A DNA stretch of 13,154 nucleotides from Caldifarciminota bacterium (GTDB lineage Bacteria > Hydrothermota > Tepidihabitantia > SM23-42), in contig DAOVAN010000031.1 of assembly GCA_030671005.1 (NCBI GenBank), positions 1-13,154 on the forward strand. The letters are read 5' to 3'. Below the pieces are notes generated by a model. It made no database searches, had not been told where the DNA came from, and was given only the letters and a program-made list of their open reading frames with translations. Below, piece by piece: positions 6,502-13,086 of this stretch (positions are counted from its first letter, which is position 1; every line of letters begins with the position of its first letter). A program made the position numbers and the translations under genes.

Positions 6502-6516
6502 ATCAACACAGTTGAT
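6502..6516. repeat. Palindrome at the pheS stop codon
   Basis: ATCAAC (6502-6507), three bases, then GTTGAT (6511-6516), a perfect 6-bp inverted repeat touching the pheS TAA. On the - strand no T-run follows. It may be a weak 3' hairpin; its function is unclear. Confidence 0.45.
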
Positions 6517-7517
6517 TAGAATTGTTCCAAGAATCTAATATCATTATTATAAAAGACTCTAATATCATCGATGATGTACTTCACCATTGCAACGCGCTCA
6601 ACGCCCATACCCAGGGCGTAGCCTGAGTATTTCTTGGGAGAAATTTTGACGTTCTTCAGAACATTGGGATGTACCATGCCACAGCCAAGGAGTTCGAGCC
6701 AGCCGCTGTTGCTGCACACTGAGCAGCCTTCACCCCCGCATACCATACAACTTATCGCTAATTCACCAGAGGGTTCGGTGAACGGAAAGAAGGAAGGCCT
6801 CAGCTGGTACTTAGTCTTTGGGCCGAAAATGTACTTCACAAATTCACTGAGCAGCCATTTCAATTCACCCAGAGATACCCCTTTGTCGACGTATAAGGCT
6901 TCTACCTGGTGGAAAACCGGTGAGTGACTCGCATCGAACGCGTCATAACGGTAACACCGGCCCGGGCAGATGATCTTGACGGGTGGCTTCTGGTTTTCCA
7001 TGACCCTTATCTGTACTGGAGAGGTGTGACTCCGTAGCAGTAAATCTTCTTTGATGAAAAAACTGGAGAACATATCACGAGCCGGGTGGTCCTTAGCCAT
7101 ATTGAGGGCTCCGAAATTGTACCAATCATACTCAATCTCGGGCCCGGTTTCGACAGTAAAGCCGTGGCTTTTGAAAAACATTACAATTTCATTGAAAACC
7201 TTTGAAAGAGGGTGAAAATGGCCAACCGGCGGCATTTTCCCAGGCAAGAGCAATTCAAACCTTCCCTTTGATTTGTCCTTGAATCGCTCGAGGCGAAGAT
7301 TCAACTCACTTACTGTGTCGTTTTTCAGCTTGTTAATCGCCTCGCCGCAGGTTTTCTTTTCCTCTATGGACATTTGAGCGATTTCCTTGAAGAGCATATT
7401 TATTGCTCCCTTGCGCCCCAGGTATTTAATCCTGACCGCCTCTAGCGTCGCTGCGTCGCTTGCCTCGGCGAGCGATCTTTGAATCTCTTTCTCTAATTTA
7501 TTCAGCTTTTCCTGCAT
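6516..7517 (-). CDS. pheS: Phenylalanine--tRNA ligase alpha subunit
   Basis: The catalytic alpha subunit of PheRS, a class II synthetase, 333 residues from the ATG at 7517. An N-terminal coiled coil (residues 1-80) precedes class II motif 1 (about 99-125), the H-T-S-P-V-Q segment (164-169), motif 2 with G-R-C-Y-R-Y-D and H-S-P-V-F-H-Q-V-E (176-196), and motif 3 G-M-G-V-E-R-V-A-M (303-311). Four cysteines (247, 250, 255, 258) form a C-x2-C-x4-C-x2-C cluster, as seen in many bacterial PheS. An in-frame start at 7559 would add 14 residues but overlap rplT by 62 bases. The 7517 start overlaps it by 20, and the protein then begins where family members do. No clear Shine-Dalgarno is seen, so coupling to rplT is likely. 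Confidence 0.95.
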   Translation of the reverse strand: MQEKLNKLEKEIQRSLAEASDAATLEAVRIKYLGRKGAINMLFKEIAQMSIEEKKTCGEAINKLKNDTVSELNLRLERFKDKSKGRFELLLPGKMPPVGHFHPLSKVFNEIVMFFKSHGFTVETGPEIEYDWYNFGALNMAKDHPARDMFSSFFIKEDLLLRSHTSPVQIRVMENQKPPVKIICPGRCYRYDAFDASHSPVFHQVEALYVDKGVSLGELKWLLSEFVKYIFGPKTKYQLRPSFFPFTEPSGELAISCMVCGGEGCSVCSNSGWLELLGCGMVHPNVLKNVKISPKKYSGYALGMGVERVAMVKYIIDDIRVFYNNDIRFLEQF

Positions 7518-7887
7518 CCTTTGCTTTGCTCTTCTTTCCGCCAGTTTGACATATCTCAATCAATGCATCGAATTGCTCAGGATATTCATAGGCAATGCTG
7601 GCCAGTGTCTTACGATCTAGGTCAATGTTATGCTTTTTCAGGGAATGCATGAATTGTGAATACTTCATGCCCTTGCTGCGAAGGGCAGCGTTTATTCTAG
7701 TTATCCACAGAGCACGAAATACGCGTTTTTTCCGCTTTCGTTCGCGATATGCTGACAACCAAGCCTTCATTACTGCAATCCGTGCAGTCTTGTAGAGTCG
7801 ATGCTTGGCACCCCAGTAGCCTTTTGCCTGTTTTAGCCATTTTTTTCGCCTTTTTCGCGTCTGAGGGGTATTTTTCGTTCTTGGCAT
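7498..7887 (-). CDS. rplT: 50S ribosomal protein L20
   Basis: 129 residues, highly basic. L20 binds 23S rRNA early in large-subunit assembly, and in studied bacteria represses its own operon at the mRNA level. The family core is clear: T-R-K-R-R-K-K-W-L-K-Q-A-K-G-Y-W-G-A, W-I-T-R-I-N-A-A, and D-R-K-T-L-A near the end. It is about a dozen residues longer than usual, with a Lys/Ala/Gly-rich tail whose codons overlap the start of pheS. The ATG at 7887 has AAAGGAG seven bases upstream. It has its own strong promoter (7910-7937) and stands 166 bases from rpmI, an unusually large gap for this pair. Confidence 0.97.
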   Translation of the reverse strand: MPRTKNTPQTRKRRKKWLKQAKGYWGAKHRLYKTARIAVMKAWLSAYRERKRKKRVFRALWITRINAALRSKGMKYSQFMHSLKKHNIDLDRKTLASIAYEYPEQFDALIEICQTGGKKSKAKDAGKAE

Positions 7888-7909
7888 GTCCAGACTCCTT
7901 TCTTTTCAA

Positions 7910-7937
7910 ATTATAATCATTTTCAAAATTCTGTCAA
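7910..7937 (-). promoter_or_regulatory. Internal promoter for rplT-pheS-pheT
   Basis: Read on the - strand: a perfect TTGACA (7937-7932), a 16-base spacer and a perfect TATAAT (7915-7910). The start codon is 22 bases beyond the -10 box, leaving a short leader that contains AAAGGAG. This would allow rplT and the genes below it to be transcribed apart from thrS-infC-rpmI. Confidence 0.85.
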
Positions 7938-8006
7938 TATTTTCGCTGAGATGTGCATATTCACTACCTTTTCGTCACTCGTAATCATCATTTGCACAAT
8001 AATTAA

Positions 8007-8025
8007 GTTCCGCCTTGGGCGGAAC
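8007..8025 (-). terminator. GC-rich hairpin after rpmI, possible weak terminator
   Basis: GTTCCGCC (8007-8014) and GGCGGAAC (8018-8025) form a perfect 8-bp stem with a 3-base loop. On the - strand it is followed by TTAATTATT, which is T/A-rich but not a pure T-run. It lies between rpmI and the rplT promoter, so partial termination followed by fresh initiation is plausible. Confidence 0.4.
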
Positions 8026-8029
8026 GCGC

Positions 8030-8054
8030 AGATTTCTGCAAACAGCAGAAATCT
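8030..8054. repeat. Inverted repeat AGATTTCTGC/GCAGAAATCT at the rpmI stop codon
   Basis: AGATTTCTGC (8030-8039), a five-base loop, then its exact complement (8045-8054). The outer base is the last base of the rpmI stop codon. The same arms (GATTTCTGC...GCAGAAATC) recur at 10705-10731 upstream of thrS. Confidence 0.85.
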
Positions 8055-8245
8055 TAGTATACCAACGCCTTTGTTCTCTTTCTATCTGGCTTCGAGACCT
8101 TTGTAGGTTTACGAAGTCTACGCTTCCTTTTCCTCGACTTCGAGGACAAGAGATGGCTTTTGCCAGCCCTTTGCCGCATAATAACGCCACTTTTCTTGAT
8201 TTTCAGCCGCTTTGCAGCACCTCGCTTGGTCTTTTGCTTCGCCAT
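8054..8245 (-). CDS. rpmI: 50S ribosomal protein L35
   Basis: 63 residues, very basic, the normal size for L35, a small protein of the large ribosomal subunit. The N-terminal M-A-K-Q-K-T-K-R-G-A-A-K-R segment and the central S-H-L-L-S-S-K-S-R-K-R-K-R-R-L-R stretch are family-typical. The ATG at 8245 is four bases after the infC stop codon, with GAGGAG eight bases upstream lying inside the end of infC. The infC-rpmI-rplT order is one of the most conserved in bacteria. A hairpin starts directly at its stop codon. Confidence 0.96.
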   Translation of the reverse strand: MAKQKTKRGAAKRLKIKKSGVIMRQRAGKSHLLSSKSRKRKRRLRKPTKVSKPDRKRTKALVY

Positions 8246-8249
8246 TAAA

Positions 8250-8768
8250 CTATCTCCTCTTTTTTTCTGCTAAGAACGTGACCTGGAATATATTGCTTTC
8301 TCGTTTGGGCTTTGCCTCCATTTTGCCAAGTCCTTCCAAGTCAACTTGCATCTTCTGAAACATCTTCAAGGCCATGTCGGCATGCACAACTTCCCGTCCC
8401 CTCAGGCGCAGCGATACCTTCACCCGGTCGCCATCCATTAAGAACTCCTTGACTTTCGCCAGTTTAACCTGGTAATCGTGTTCACTGATCTTCAGTGAGA
8501 ATCTCATGCCACGCGCCGTGGTACGGTGCTGATGCTTGCGTGCTTCACGTTCTTGCCTTTTCTTCTCATAGAGATACCGGCCGAAATCCATTAGTCGACA
8601 GACCGGAGGCCTGGCATTTGGAGCAACTTCTACCAAATCAAGGTCTTTTGATTGGGCCATGCGCATGGCTTCCTTTATGTGGAATTCGCCAAGCATTGAT
8701 CCATCTTCGTTCACGATTTTTACCCGTTGTGCCCGGATGTGTCTGTTTGCTTTTGGCAGGTGCTTAAT
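8250..8768 (-). CDS. infC: Translation initiation factor IF-3, apparent AUU start
   Basis: 172 residues from the proposed start. IF-3 binds the 30S subunit, keeps the subunits apart and rejects non-standard start codons. The N-domain has I-R-A-Q-R-V, D-L-V-E-V-A-P-N-A and P-P-V-C-R-L-M-D-F-G-R-Y-L-Y-E-K; the C-domain has H-D-Y-Q-V-K-L and L-R-G-R-E. No ATG fits the N-terminus. An ideal AAGGAGGT (8780-8773) sits four bases before ATT at 8768, which overlaps the thrS stop codon (ATTAA). In-frame GTG (8774) lies within that Shine-Dalgarno itself, and TTG (8801) lies well inside thrS. E. coli infC is known to start with AUU, which makes IF-3 repress its own synthesis; the same logic is inferred here. 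Confidence 0.93.
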   Translation of the reverse strand: MKHLPKANRHIRAQRVKIVNEDGSMLGEFHIKEAMRMAQSKDLDLVEVAPNARPPVCRLMDFGRYLYEKKRQEREARKHQHRTTARGMRFSLKISEHDYQVKLAKVKEFLMDGDRVKVSLRLRGREVVHADMALKMFQKMQVDLEGLGKMEAKPKRESNIFQVTFLAEKKRR

Positions 8769-10662
8769 TTTCACCTCCTTGTTCTGATTGTAGTAATCCA
8801 AAAAATTCTTTCAATTTCATCTGACCCAAGTTACCTTCCTTGTGTTTTCTTACTGACACCATCTTATCCACAATTTCTCTCTGTCCCAGGATGAGCATAT
8901 AAGGCACCTTACTCACCTCGACTTCCCTTATGCGATAGTTGACCTTTTCTGACTTGTTGTTGAGTTCGGCTCTTAATCCCTGCTTCTTACATCTTTTCAG
9001 TATCTGTTGAGCATAACGATCCTCTTTATCAGTTATGGGCATGACCACGACTTGCACCGGCGCTAACCAGAGTGGAAACGCACCAGCGTAATGTTCGATG
9101 AGACAGCCGATGAATCTTTCCAGTGAACCGTAAATGGCACGGTGTATCATAACTACCTGCTTGTGTTGACCATCTCGGTCCATGTACTCGATGTCGAGTC
9201 TACCGGGTAGGTTGAAGTCGAATTGAATAGTCGAGGCCTGCCATTCGCGGCCTAAAGCATCAAGCAGCTTGATGTCGATCTTCGGTCCGTAAAATACTGC
9301 TTCACCTTCCATGCGTTTATACTCGAGTTCAACCCTGTTGAGTGCGGCAGTCAACCCCTTCTCCGCTCTTTCCCATTCTTCATCACTGCCCATGTATTTC
9401 TCTTTGTCTTTTGGGCCACGTACCGAAAGGTCAACCCTGAATTCGTGAAAACCAAACTTGTTCAACATCTTCTTGGCTAGTTCCAAGACTTTGGTCAACT
9501 CGTCCTCGATCTGATTGGGCTGACAAAAAATGTGGGCATCATCAATGGTCAGGCCCCTGACGCGTAATAGCCCGTGAAGGGTACCGGACAGTTCCTTGCG
9601 GTACACAGTGCCTAATTCGGCATACTTCAGGGGTAGCTCCTTGTAACTCCTGACCTTTGATTTGTAAATCAGTATTTGGCCAGGACAGTTCATCGGTTTG
9701 AGGATATATTCTTCATTTTCCACGGGTAGCGTGTACATGTTGTCGAAATAGAAATCATAATGTCCAGACTGATGCCAGAGCTGTCCGCGTGCAATATGCG
9801 GGGTAATGTTGAGCTGGTAGTCTGCGGCAAGGTGTTCTTTCATCCAGTATGCTTCAATGATTCTTCTTAAAGTGGCACCCTTGGGATGCCAGTGAACCAG
9901 CCCTGCGCCTGCTTGTTCAAATATAGAAAACAACTCCAGCTCGGTGCCCAGTTTTCGATGATCGCGCTTTTTTGCTTCTTCGATTCTCTTAAGATAGTCG
10001 TTTAACTCATCTTCAGTAGGAAACGATATTCCATATATTCGCGAGAGCATCGGCTCATTGATGTCGCCGCGCCAGTAAGCCCCAGCCAGACTCAGCAGCT
10101 TGAAGGCGGTGATATACCCGGTACTCGGGAGATGAGGACCACGACATAAATCTACAAAATCATTATTGTGGTAAAGACTTATCTCATTATCATCAATTTC
10201 CTCAATTAACTTTACCTTGTATGATTCATGCCTTTCTTCGAAGAGATGGAGTGCCTCCTGATTCCTCATGACCGTACGTTCAAATGGGACGTTCTGGTCG
10301 ATGAGCTGTTTCATCTTTCTCTCTATCTTGACGAGGTCGTCTGGAGAAAAGGGCTTTTTTGTGTCGAAATCATAGTAAAAACCCTGATCAATGGCTGGCC
10401 CGATTGCGAGTTTAGCATCAGGAAAAACTGCCTTCACTGCCATCGCCATGACATGGGATGATGAATGCCAGTATATCTTCCTACCTTCTTCAGTTGAGAA
10501 GTCTAGGGGCTCGAGTTCACAATCTTCCGTGATTTCAGTTGTTATGTCGCGCAGCTCGCCATTGATGCGGGCGGCAAAATACCTCTTGTCATCCAATAAT
10601 TCGATGACCCGTTTTCCCTTTTCAATTTCGATGACTTTATCGTCTATTCTTACCTTAATCAT
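8764..10662 (-). CDS. thrS: Threonine--tRNA ligase
   Basis: 632 residues, full length. A class II synthetase that charges tRNA-Thr and clears mischarged Ser-tRNA. Order: TGS domain (about 1-60), editing domain with H66-x3-H70 and the D-L-C173-R-G-P-H177 site, catalytic core, then the C-terminal anticodon-binding domain (from about 530). Expected zinc ligands are present: C326 in MNCP, H377 in DDAHIFC and H507 in MIHRAI. Motif 2 is Y-R-K-E...H-G-L-L-R-V-R-G. Small deviations are MNCPGQ for the usual MNCPGH and G-L-T-I-D-D for G-F-T-Q-D-D. ATG 10662 lies six bases after a perfect -10 box, so there is no room for a leader, T-box or translational operator. First gene of the cluster. Confidence 0.97.
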   Translation of the reverse strand: MIKVRIDDKVIEIEKGKRVIELLDDKRYFAARINGELRDITTEITEDCELEPLDFSTEEGRKIYWHSSSHVMAMAVKAVFPDAKLAIGPAIDQGFYYDFDTKKPFSPDDLVKIERKMKQLIDQNVPFERTVMRNQEALHLFEERHESYKVKLIEEIDDNEISLYHNNDFVDLCRGPHLPSTGYITAFKLLSLAGAYWRGDINEPMLSRIYGISFPTEDELNDYLKRIEEAKKRDHRKLGTELELFSIFEQAGAGLVHWHPKGATLRRIIEAYWMKEHLAADYQLNITPHIARGQLWHQSGHYDFYFDNMYTLPVENEEYILKPMNCPGQILIYKSKVRSYKELPLKYAELGTVYRKELSGTLHGLLRVRGLTIDDAHIFCQPNQIEDELTKVLELAKKMLNKFGFHEFRVDLSVRGPKDKEKYMGSDEEWERAEKGLTAALNRVELEYKRMEGEAVFYGPKIDIKLLDALGREWQASTIQFDFNLPGRLDIEYMDRDGQHKQVVMIHRAIYGSLERFIGCLIEHYAGAFPLWLAPVQVVVMPITDKEDRYAQQILKRCKKQGLRAELNNKSEKVNYRIREVEVSKVPYMLILGQREIVDKMVSVRKHKEGNLGQMKLKEFFGLLQSEQGGEN

Positions 10663-10668
10663 ACTGCA

Positions 10669-10696
10669 ATTATAGGTTTATTTTCAATTTTGTCAA
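10669..10696 (-). promoter_or_regulatory. Promoter of the thrS cluster
   Basis: Read on the - strand: a perfect TTGACA (10696-10691), a 16-base spacer and a perfect TATAAT (10674-10669). Six bases (TGCAGT) then lead to the thrS ATG. The expected transcription start is at or next to the A of ATG, and no Shine-Dalgarno is present, implying leaderless thrS mRNA. Confidence 0.88.
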
Positions 10697-10704
10697 TAGA
10701 AATT

Positions 10705-10731
10705 GGGATTTCTGCGTAATGCAGAAATCCC
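10705..10731. repeat. Inverted repeat GGGATTTCTGC/GCAGAAATCCC upstream of thrS
   Basis: A perfect 11-bp inverted repeat (10705-10715 with 10721-10731) around a GTAAT loop, eight bases upstream of the thrS -35 box. It shares its inner nine bases per arm with the hairpin at 8030-8054. As DNA it could be an operator for thrS; as RNA it would be made only by transcripts from elsewhere. Confidence 0.85.
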
Positions 10732-10752
10732 ATGATGGCAGTGATATACACC

Positions 10753-10808
10753 AGATTACAGAGATACTACAGGGGATGACAGCGATGTTGTATCATTACA
10801 ATGATACA
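10753..10808 (+). repeat. Degenerate 20-22-bp repeats in the thrS-eamA divergent region
   Basis: Units GATTACAGAGATACTACAGG, GATGACAGCGATGTTGTATC and ATTACAATGATACAGG follow one another. They resemble, in opposite orientation, the tandem units between pheS and pheT; ATTACAATGATA is identical in both places. No open reading frame of interest is present. Confidence 0.55.
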
Positions 10809-10826
10809 GGGGTTGTGCTTGTTGTA

Positions 10827-10855
10827 TTGACTTATCGTCTCTTATTCATTATAAT
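10827..10855 (+). promoter_or_regulatory. Promoter of the eamA-cmk operon
   Basis: TTGACT (10827-10832), a 17-base spacer and a perfect TATAAT (10850-10855). Only five bases (GCACC) precede the ATG at 10861 and there is no Shine-Dalgarno, so the transcript is predicted to be leaderless. Confidence 0.87.
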
Positions 10856-10860
10856 GCACC

Positions 10861-11262
10861 ATGGGTTACATGAAATACATCTTTATGGCCCTAATTGGAT
10901 GGGGATTCTGGGCAATTGGTAGTAAGTTGCTGACCCGCTATTTAAACACCGTGAGCGTGACGTTCTGGATTTCATTCTGGTCCATTGTCTTTCTGTCGAT
11001 TTTCTTGCTTTTCAGAAGGAATCTTATGGTCAATACTCATGTATTGTATGCGGTGCCAGTTGGCTTGATCTCATTAGTCGCGATACTTGGTTTTTATAAA
11101 GCCCTAAAAATCGGCCCTTCCTCGGTGATTTTACCCCTCACCAACTTGTATGTGGTTATCCCGGTGCTTTTTGGGTTCATTGTACTCAAAGAGAGCGTTA
11201 CCCTGACCCGAGTCTTGGGCATCATTTTCGCGATCCTAGCAAGCATTTTGCTTACTTTATGA
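10861..11262 (+). CDS. Single-EamA-domain (DMT superfamily) membrane protein
   Basis: 133 residues with five hydrophobic segments (about 5-22, 33-51, 61-80, 88-109, 114-133), one EamA unit. Typical family sequence is visible: Y-K-A-L-K-I-G-P-S-S-V-I-L-P-L-T-N-L-Y and V-L-K-E-S-V-T. Most EamA transporters are ten-helix proteins made of two such units; single-unit forms probably act as dimers, like small multidrug-resistance proteins. The substrate is unknown; family members move metabolites, amino acids or drugs. The ATG at 10861 is chosen because of the promoter position; ATG 10870 is an alternative. The stop overlaps the next start as ATGA, so the next gene is translationally coupled to it. 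Confidence 0.87.
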   Translation: MGYMKYIFMALIGWGFWAIGSKLLTRYLNTVSVTFWISFWSIVFLSIFLLFRRNLMVNTHVLYAVPVGLISLVAILGFYKALKIGPSSVILPLTNLYVVIPVLFGFIVLKESVTLTRVLGIIFAILASILLTL

Positions 11263-12416
11263 GGATAATAGTCTACGAGGATAAGCACGAGAAATTCTAC
11301 CCGCTGGTAAACCTTTTTCCACAATTTGGCTTGCGTATCGGCATGAAGACAATCGCCGAGCACACAGAATTATTCTTTAAGCGGGCTAATATTAGTTTTG
11401 TGGCAAGGGGTCAATTCAGAATGAAAAAGGTTGTCGCCCGAGATTCGACGCTTTACTTATCCAGCCGATTGCTGCTGACTGAAAACTTCTCAATACCACG
11501 GAAGGACACCAGACTCAAGGTCGGTACGGATACGGTTGGTTTTGTAAAATACAATCCACCATTTCCGGCATCGTGCGAAGAAGTAGCAGATGCGGCAGTG
11601 GCAATCAGAGGGTCTAAGCAAATCAAGGGAATTGTACTCAATAATATTTGGGATCTCATAGGGTGGAGAGAAGAAATCCTCATCAGGCAATACCGCCTGC
11701 AGCGAAAGAGTGGTCGCATCAAGAAGGGCATCCACATCATTGGTAATAAAAAGAATATGTATGTAGCAAAGAGTGCTGAAATACACAAGCATGTCAGTTT
11801 TGACGTCAGTGATGGACCTGTTTATGTTGATTCAGGTGCGGTTATTCGGCCATTCTCATTGATCATCGGACCATCATATGTTGGCCCGGGGACCATAGTC
11901 GAGAGGGCAAAGGTTACAAGGTCCAGCATCGGACCAGTCTGCCGCATCGGTGGTGAAGTCGAGTCTTGTATTTTCCAGGGATACTCAAACAAGTGCCATG
12001 AAGGATTTATTGGTCATTCATTCGTTGGTGAATGGGTGAATCTTGGTGCGCTTACTACCAACTCTGATTTGAAGAACAATTATGGCCTGGTGCGTGTGAA
12101 AATTGGCCGAGAAGAATTCAACAGTGGACTAATGAAAGTCGGCTGTTTTATCGGCGACCACACCAAACTGGGAATCGGTACCCTGATTCCCACTGGTGCC
12201 GTGATCGGCAGTTTTGTGAATTATGCGGGCGGCGGTATGTTGCCTAGATATGTTGCCGATTTCAAGTGGACAATTCAGGAAAAGCAGAAGCCGTATGAGC
12301 TCGACAAGGCAATTAAGACCGCTAAGATTGTGATGAAGCGTAGAAACGTGAAGATGTCAAAACAATATGAAAGCATAGTTAAAACACTCCATGACCAAAT
12401 TCGTCGTAGCAATTGA
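11259..12416 (+). CDS. GlmU-like sugar nucleotidyltransferase / left-handed beta-helix acyltransferase
   Basis: 385 residues. The N-terminal third resembles the divergent nucleotidyltransferase half of Bacteroidetes-type GlmU-like proteins (M-R-I-I-V-Y-E-D, L-R-I-G-M-K-T-I, N-N-I-W-D at 128-132). The C-terminal part (about 170-345) is a hexapeptide left-handed beta-helix with the subfamily's signature: G-Y-S-N-K (241-245), H247, G-H-S-F-V-G-E-W (252-259), N-L-G-A, N-S-D-L-K-N-N-Y-G and I-G-D-H-T-K-L-G-I-G-T. By analogy it would acetylate GlcN-1-phosphate and make UDP-GlcNAc, or act on another sugar phosphate; I infer this. The N-terminus lacks the T-R-P found in relatives, so nucleotidyltransferase activity is uncertain. 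It overlaps eamA by 4 bases and cmk by 26. Confidence 0.82.
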   Translation: MRIIVYEDKHEKFYPLVNLFPQFGLRIGMKTIAEHTELFFKRANISFVARGQFRMKKVVARDSTLYLSSRLLLTENFSIPRKDTRLKVGTDTVGFVKYNPPFPASCEEVADAAVAIRGSKQIKGIVLNNIWDLIGWREEILIRQYRLQRKSGRIKKGIHIIGNKKNMYVAKSAEIHKHVSFDVSDGPVYVDSGAVIRPFSLIIGPSYVGPGTIVERAKVTRSSIGPVCRIGGEVESCIFQGYSNKCHEGFIGHSFVGEWVNLGALTTNSDLKNNYGLVRVKIGREEFNSGLMKVGCFIGDHTKLGIGTLIPTGAVIGSFVNYAGGGMLPRYVADFKWTIQEKQKPYELDKAIKTAKIVMKRRNVKMSKQYESIVKTLHDQIRRSN

Positions 12417-13086
12417 CGGCGGGGCAGGTTCGGGCAAAAGCACAACAGCAAAAGGCGTTGCCAGGAGACTCAAGTTTTTTTATCTTGATACGGGCGCCAT
12501 GTATCGCGCCTTTACCCTGAAGTACCTTCGTAATAACGGTAAGGGTGAAGAGCATGTTAATATGAAGCTCGTCAGGCAATTGTTGGGTAGAACGAAGATT
12601 GACCTGCGTCAAGATGGCGGCGAGACCAAAGTGTACTTGGACAGTGAAGATGTAACGTTAGCGATCCGAACGCCCGAAGTCAGCAGTAGTGTCTCTCAGG
12701 TTTCAGCGATATCCGAGGTGCGGGTCTGGATGGTGGCCAAACAAAGAGAAATTGCCGAAGGAAAGAATGTTGTGTGTGAAGGACGGGATATTGGGACGGT
12801 GGTGTTCCCTAATGCCCAGGTGAAGATCTTTATGCAGGCTGACCTGCAGGTTCGTGCCAAAAGGAGGATTAAGGAATTAGCCGAAAAGAGGATAGACGCG
12901 GAAACAGAGCAGGTTGTAGAAAATTTGAGATTCCGTGATGAACACGATTCGAACCGCCGGCATTCACCGCTTAAGAAAGCAGAAAGTGCCATTGTTGTTG
13001 ACACAACAGACCTCACAATTGAACAGGAAATTGGACTCGTAAGGAAGATTGTAGAAGATCGTTTGGAGTCAAATCTAGACATTTGA
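12391..13086 (+). CDS. cmk: Cytidylate (CMP/dCMP) kinase
   Basis: 231 residues, normal size. Phosphorylates CMP and dCMP with ATP in pyrimidine recycling. Visible: the P-loop G10-G-A-G-S-G-K-S-T18, Y-L-D-T-G-A-M-Y-R (31-39), G-R-D-I-G-T (131-136) in the CMP-binding region, and R-D-x2-D-S-x-R (182-189) in the lid and base-binding part. The ATG at 12391 gives the family's N-terminus M-T-K-F-V-V-A-I-D-G. No Shine-Dalgarno is evident, and the gene starts inside the preceding one, so translation probably depends on ribosomes finishing the GlmU-like gene. It is the last complete gene in the window; what follows is repeat-like. Confidence 0.96.
   Translation: MTKFVVAIDGGAGSGKSTTAKGVARRLKFFYLDTGAMYRAFTLKYLRNNGKGEEHVNMKLVRQLLGRTKIDLRQDGGETKVYLDSEDVTLAIRTPEVSSSVSQVSAISEVRVWMVAKQREIAEGKNVVCEGRDIGTVVFPNAQVKIFMQADLQVRAKRRIKELAEKRIDAETEQVVENLRFRDEHDSNRRHSPLKKAESAIVVDTTDLTIEQEIGLVRKIVEDRLESNLDI

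Noticed and set aside
7518..7559. Longer pheS start at 7559
   Set aside because: It would overlap rplT by 62 bases, and the added residues mirror rplT's basic tail codons; the ATG at 7517 gives the normal family N-terminus.
8769..8801. TTG start for infC at 8801
   Set aside because: It lies well inside thrS without a Shine-Dalgarno, and the extra residues precede the strong AAGGAGGT that points to the ATT.
10663..10860. T-box riboswitch or E. coli-like translational operator for thrS
   Set aside because: The thrS promoter leaves no leader RNA: the -10 box is six bases from the start codon, and the hairpin lies upstream of the promoter.
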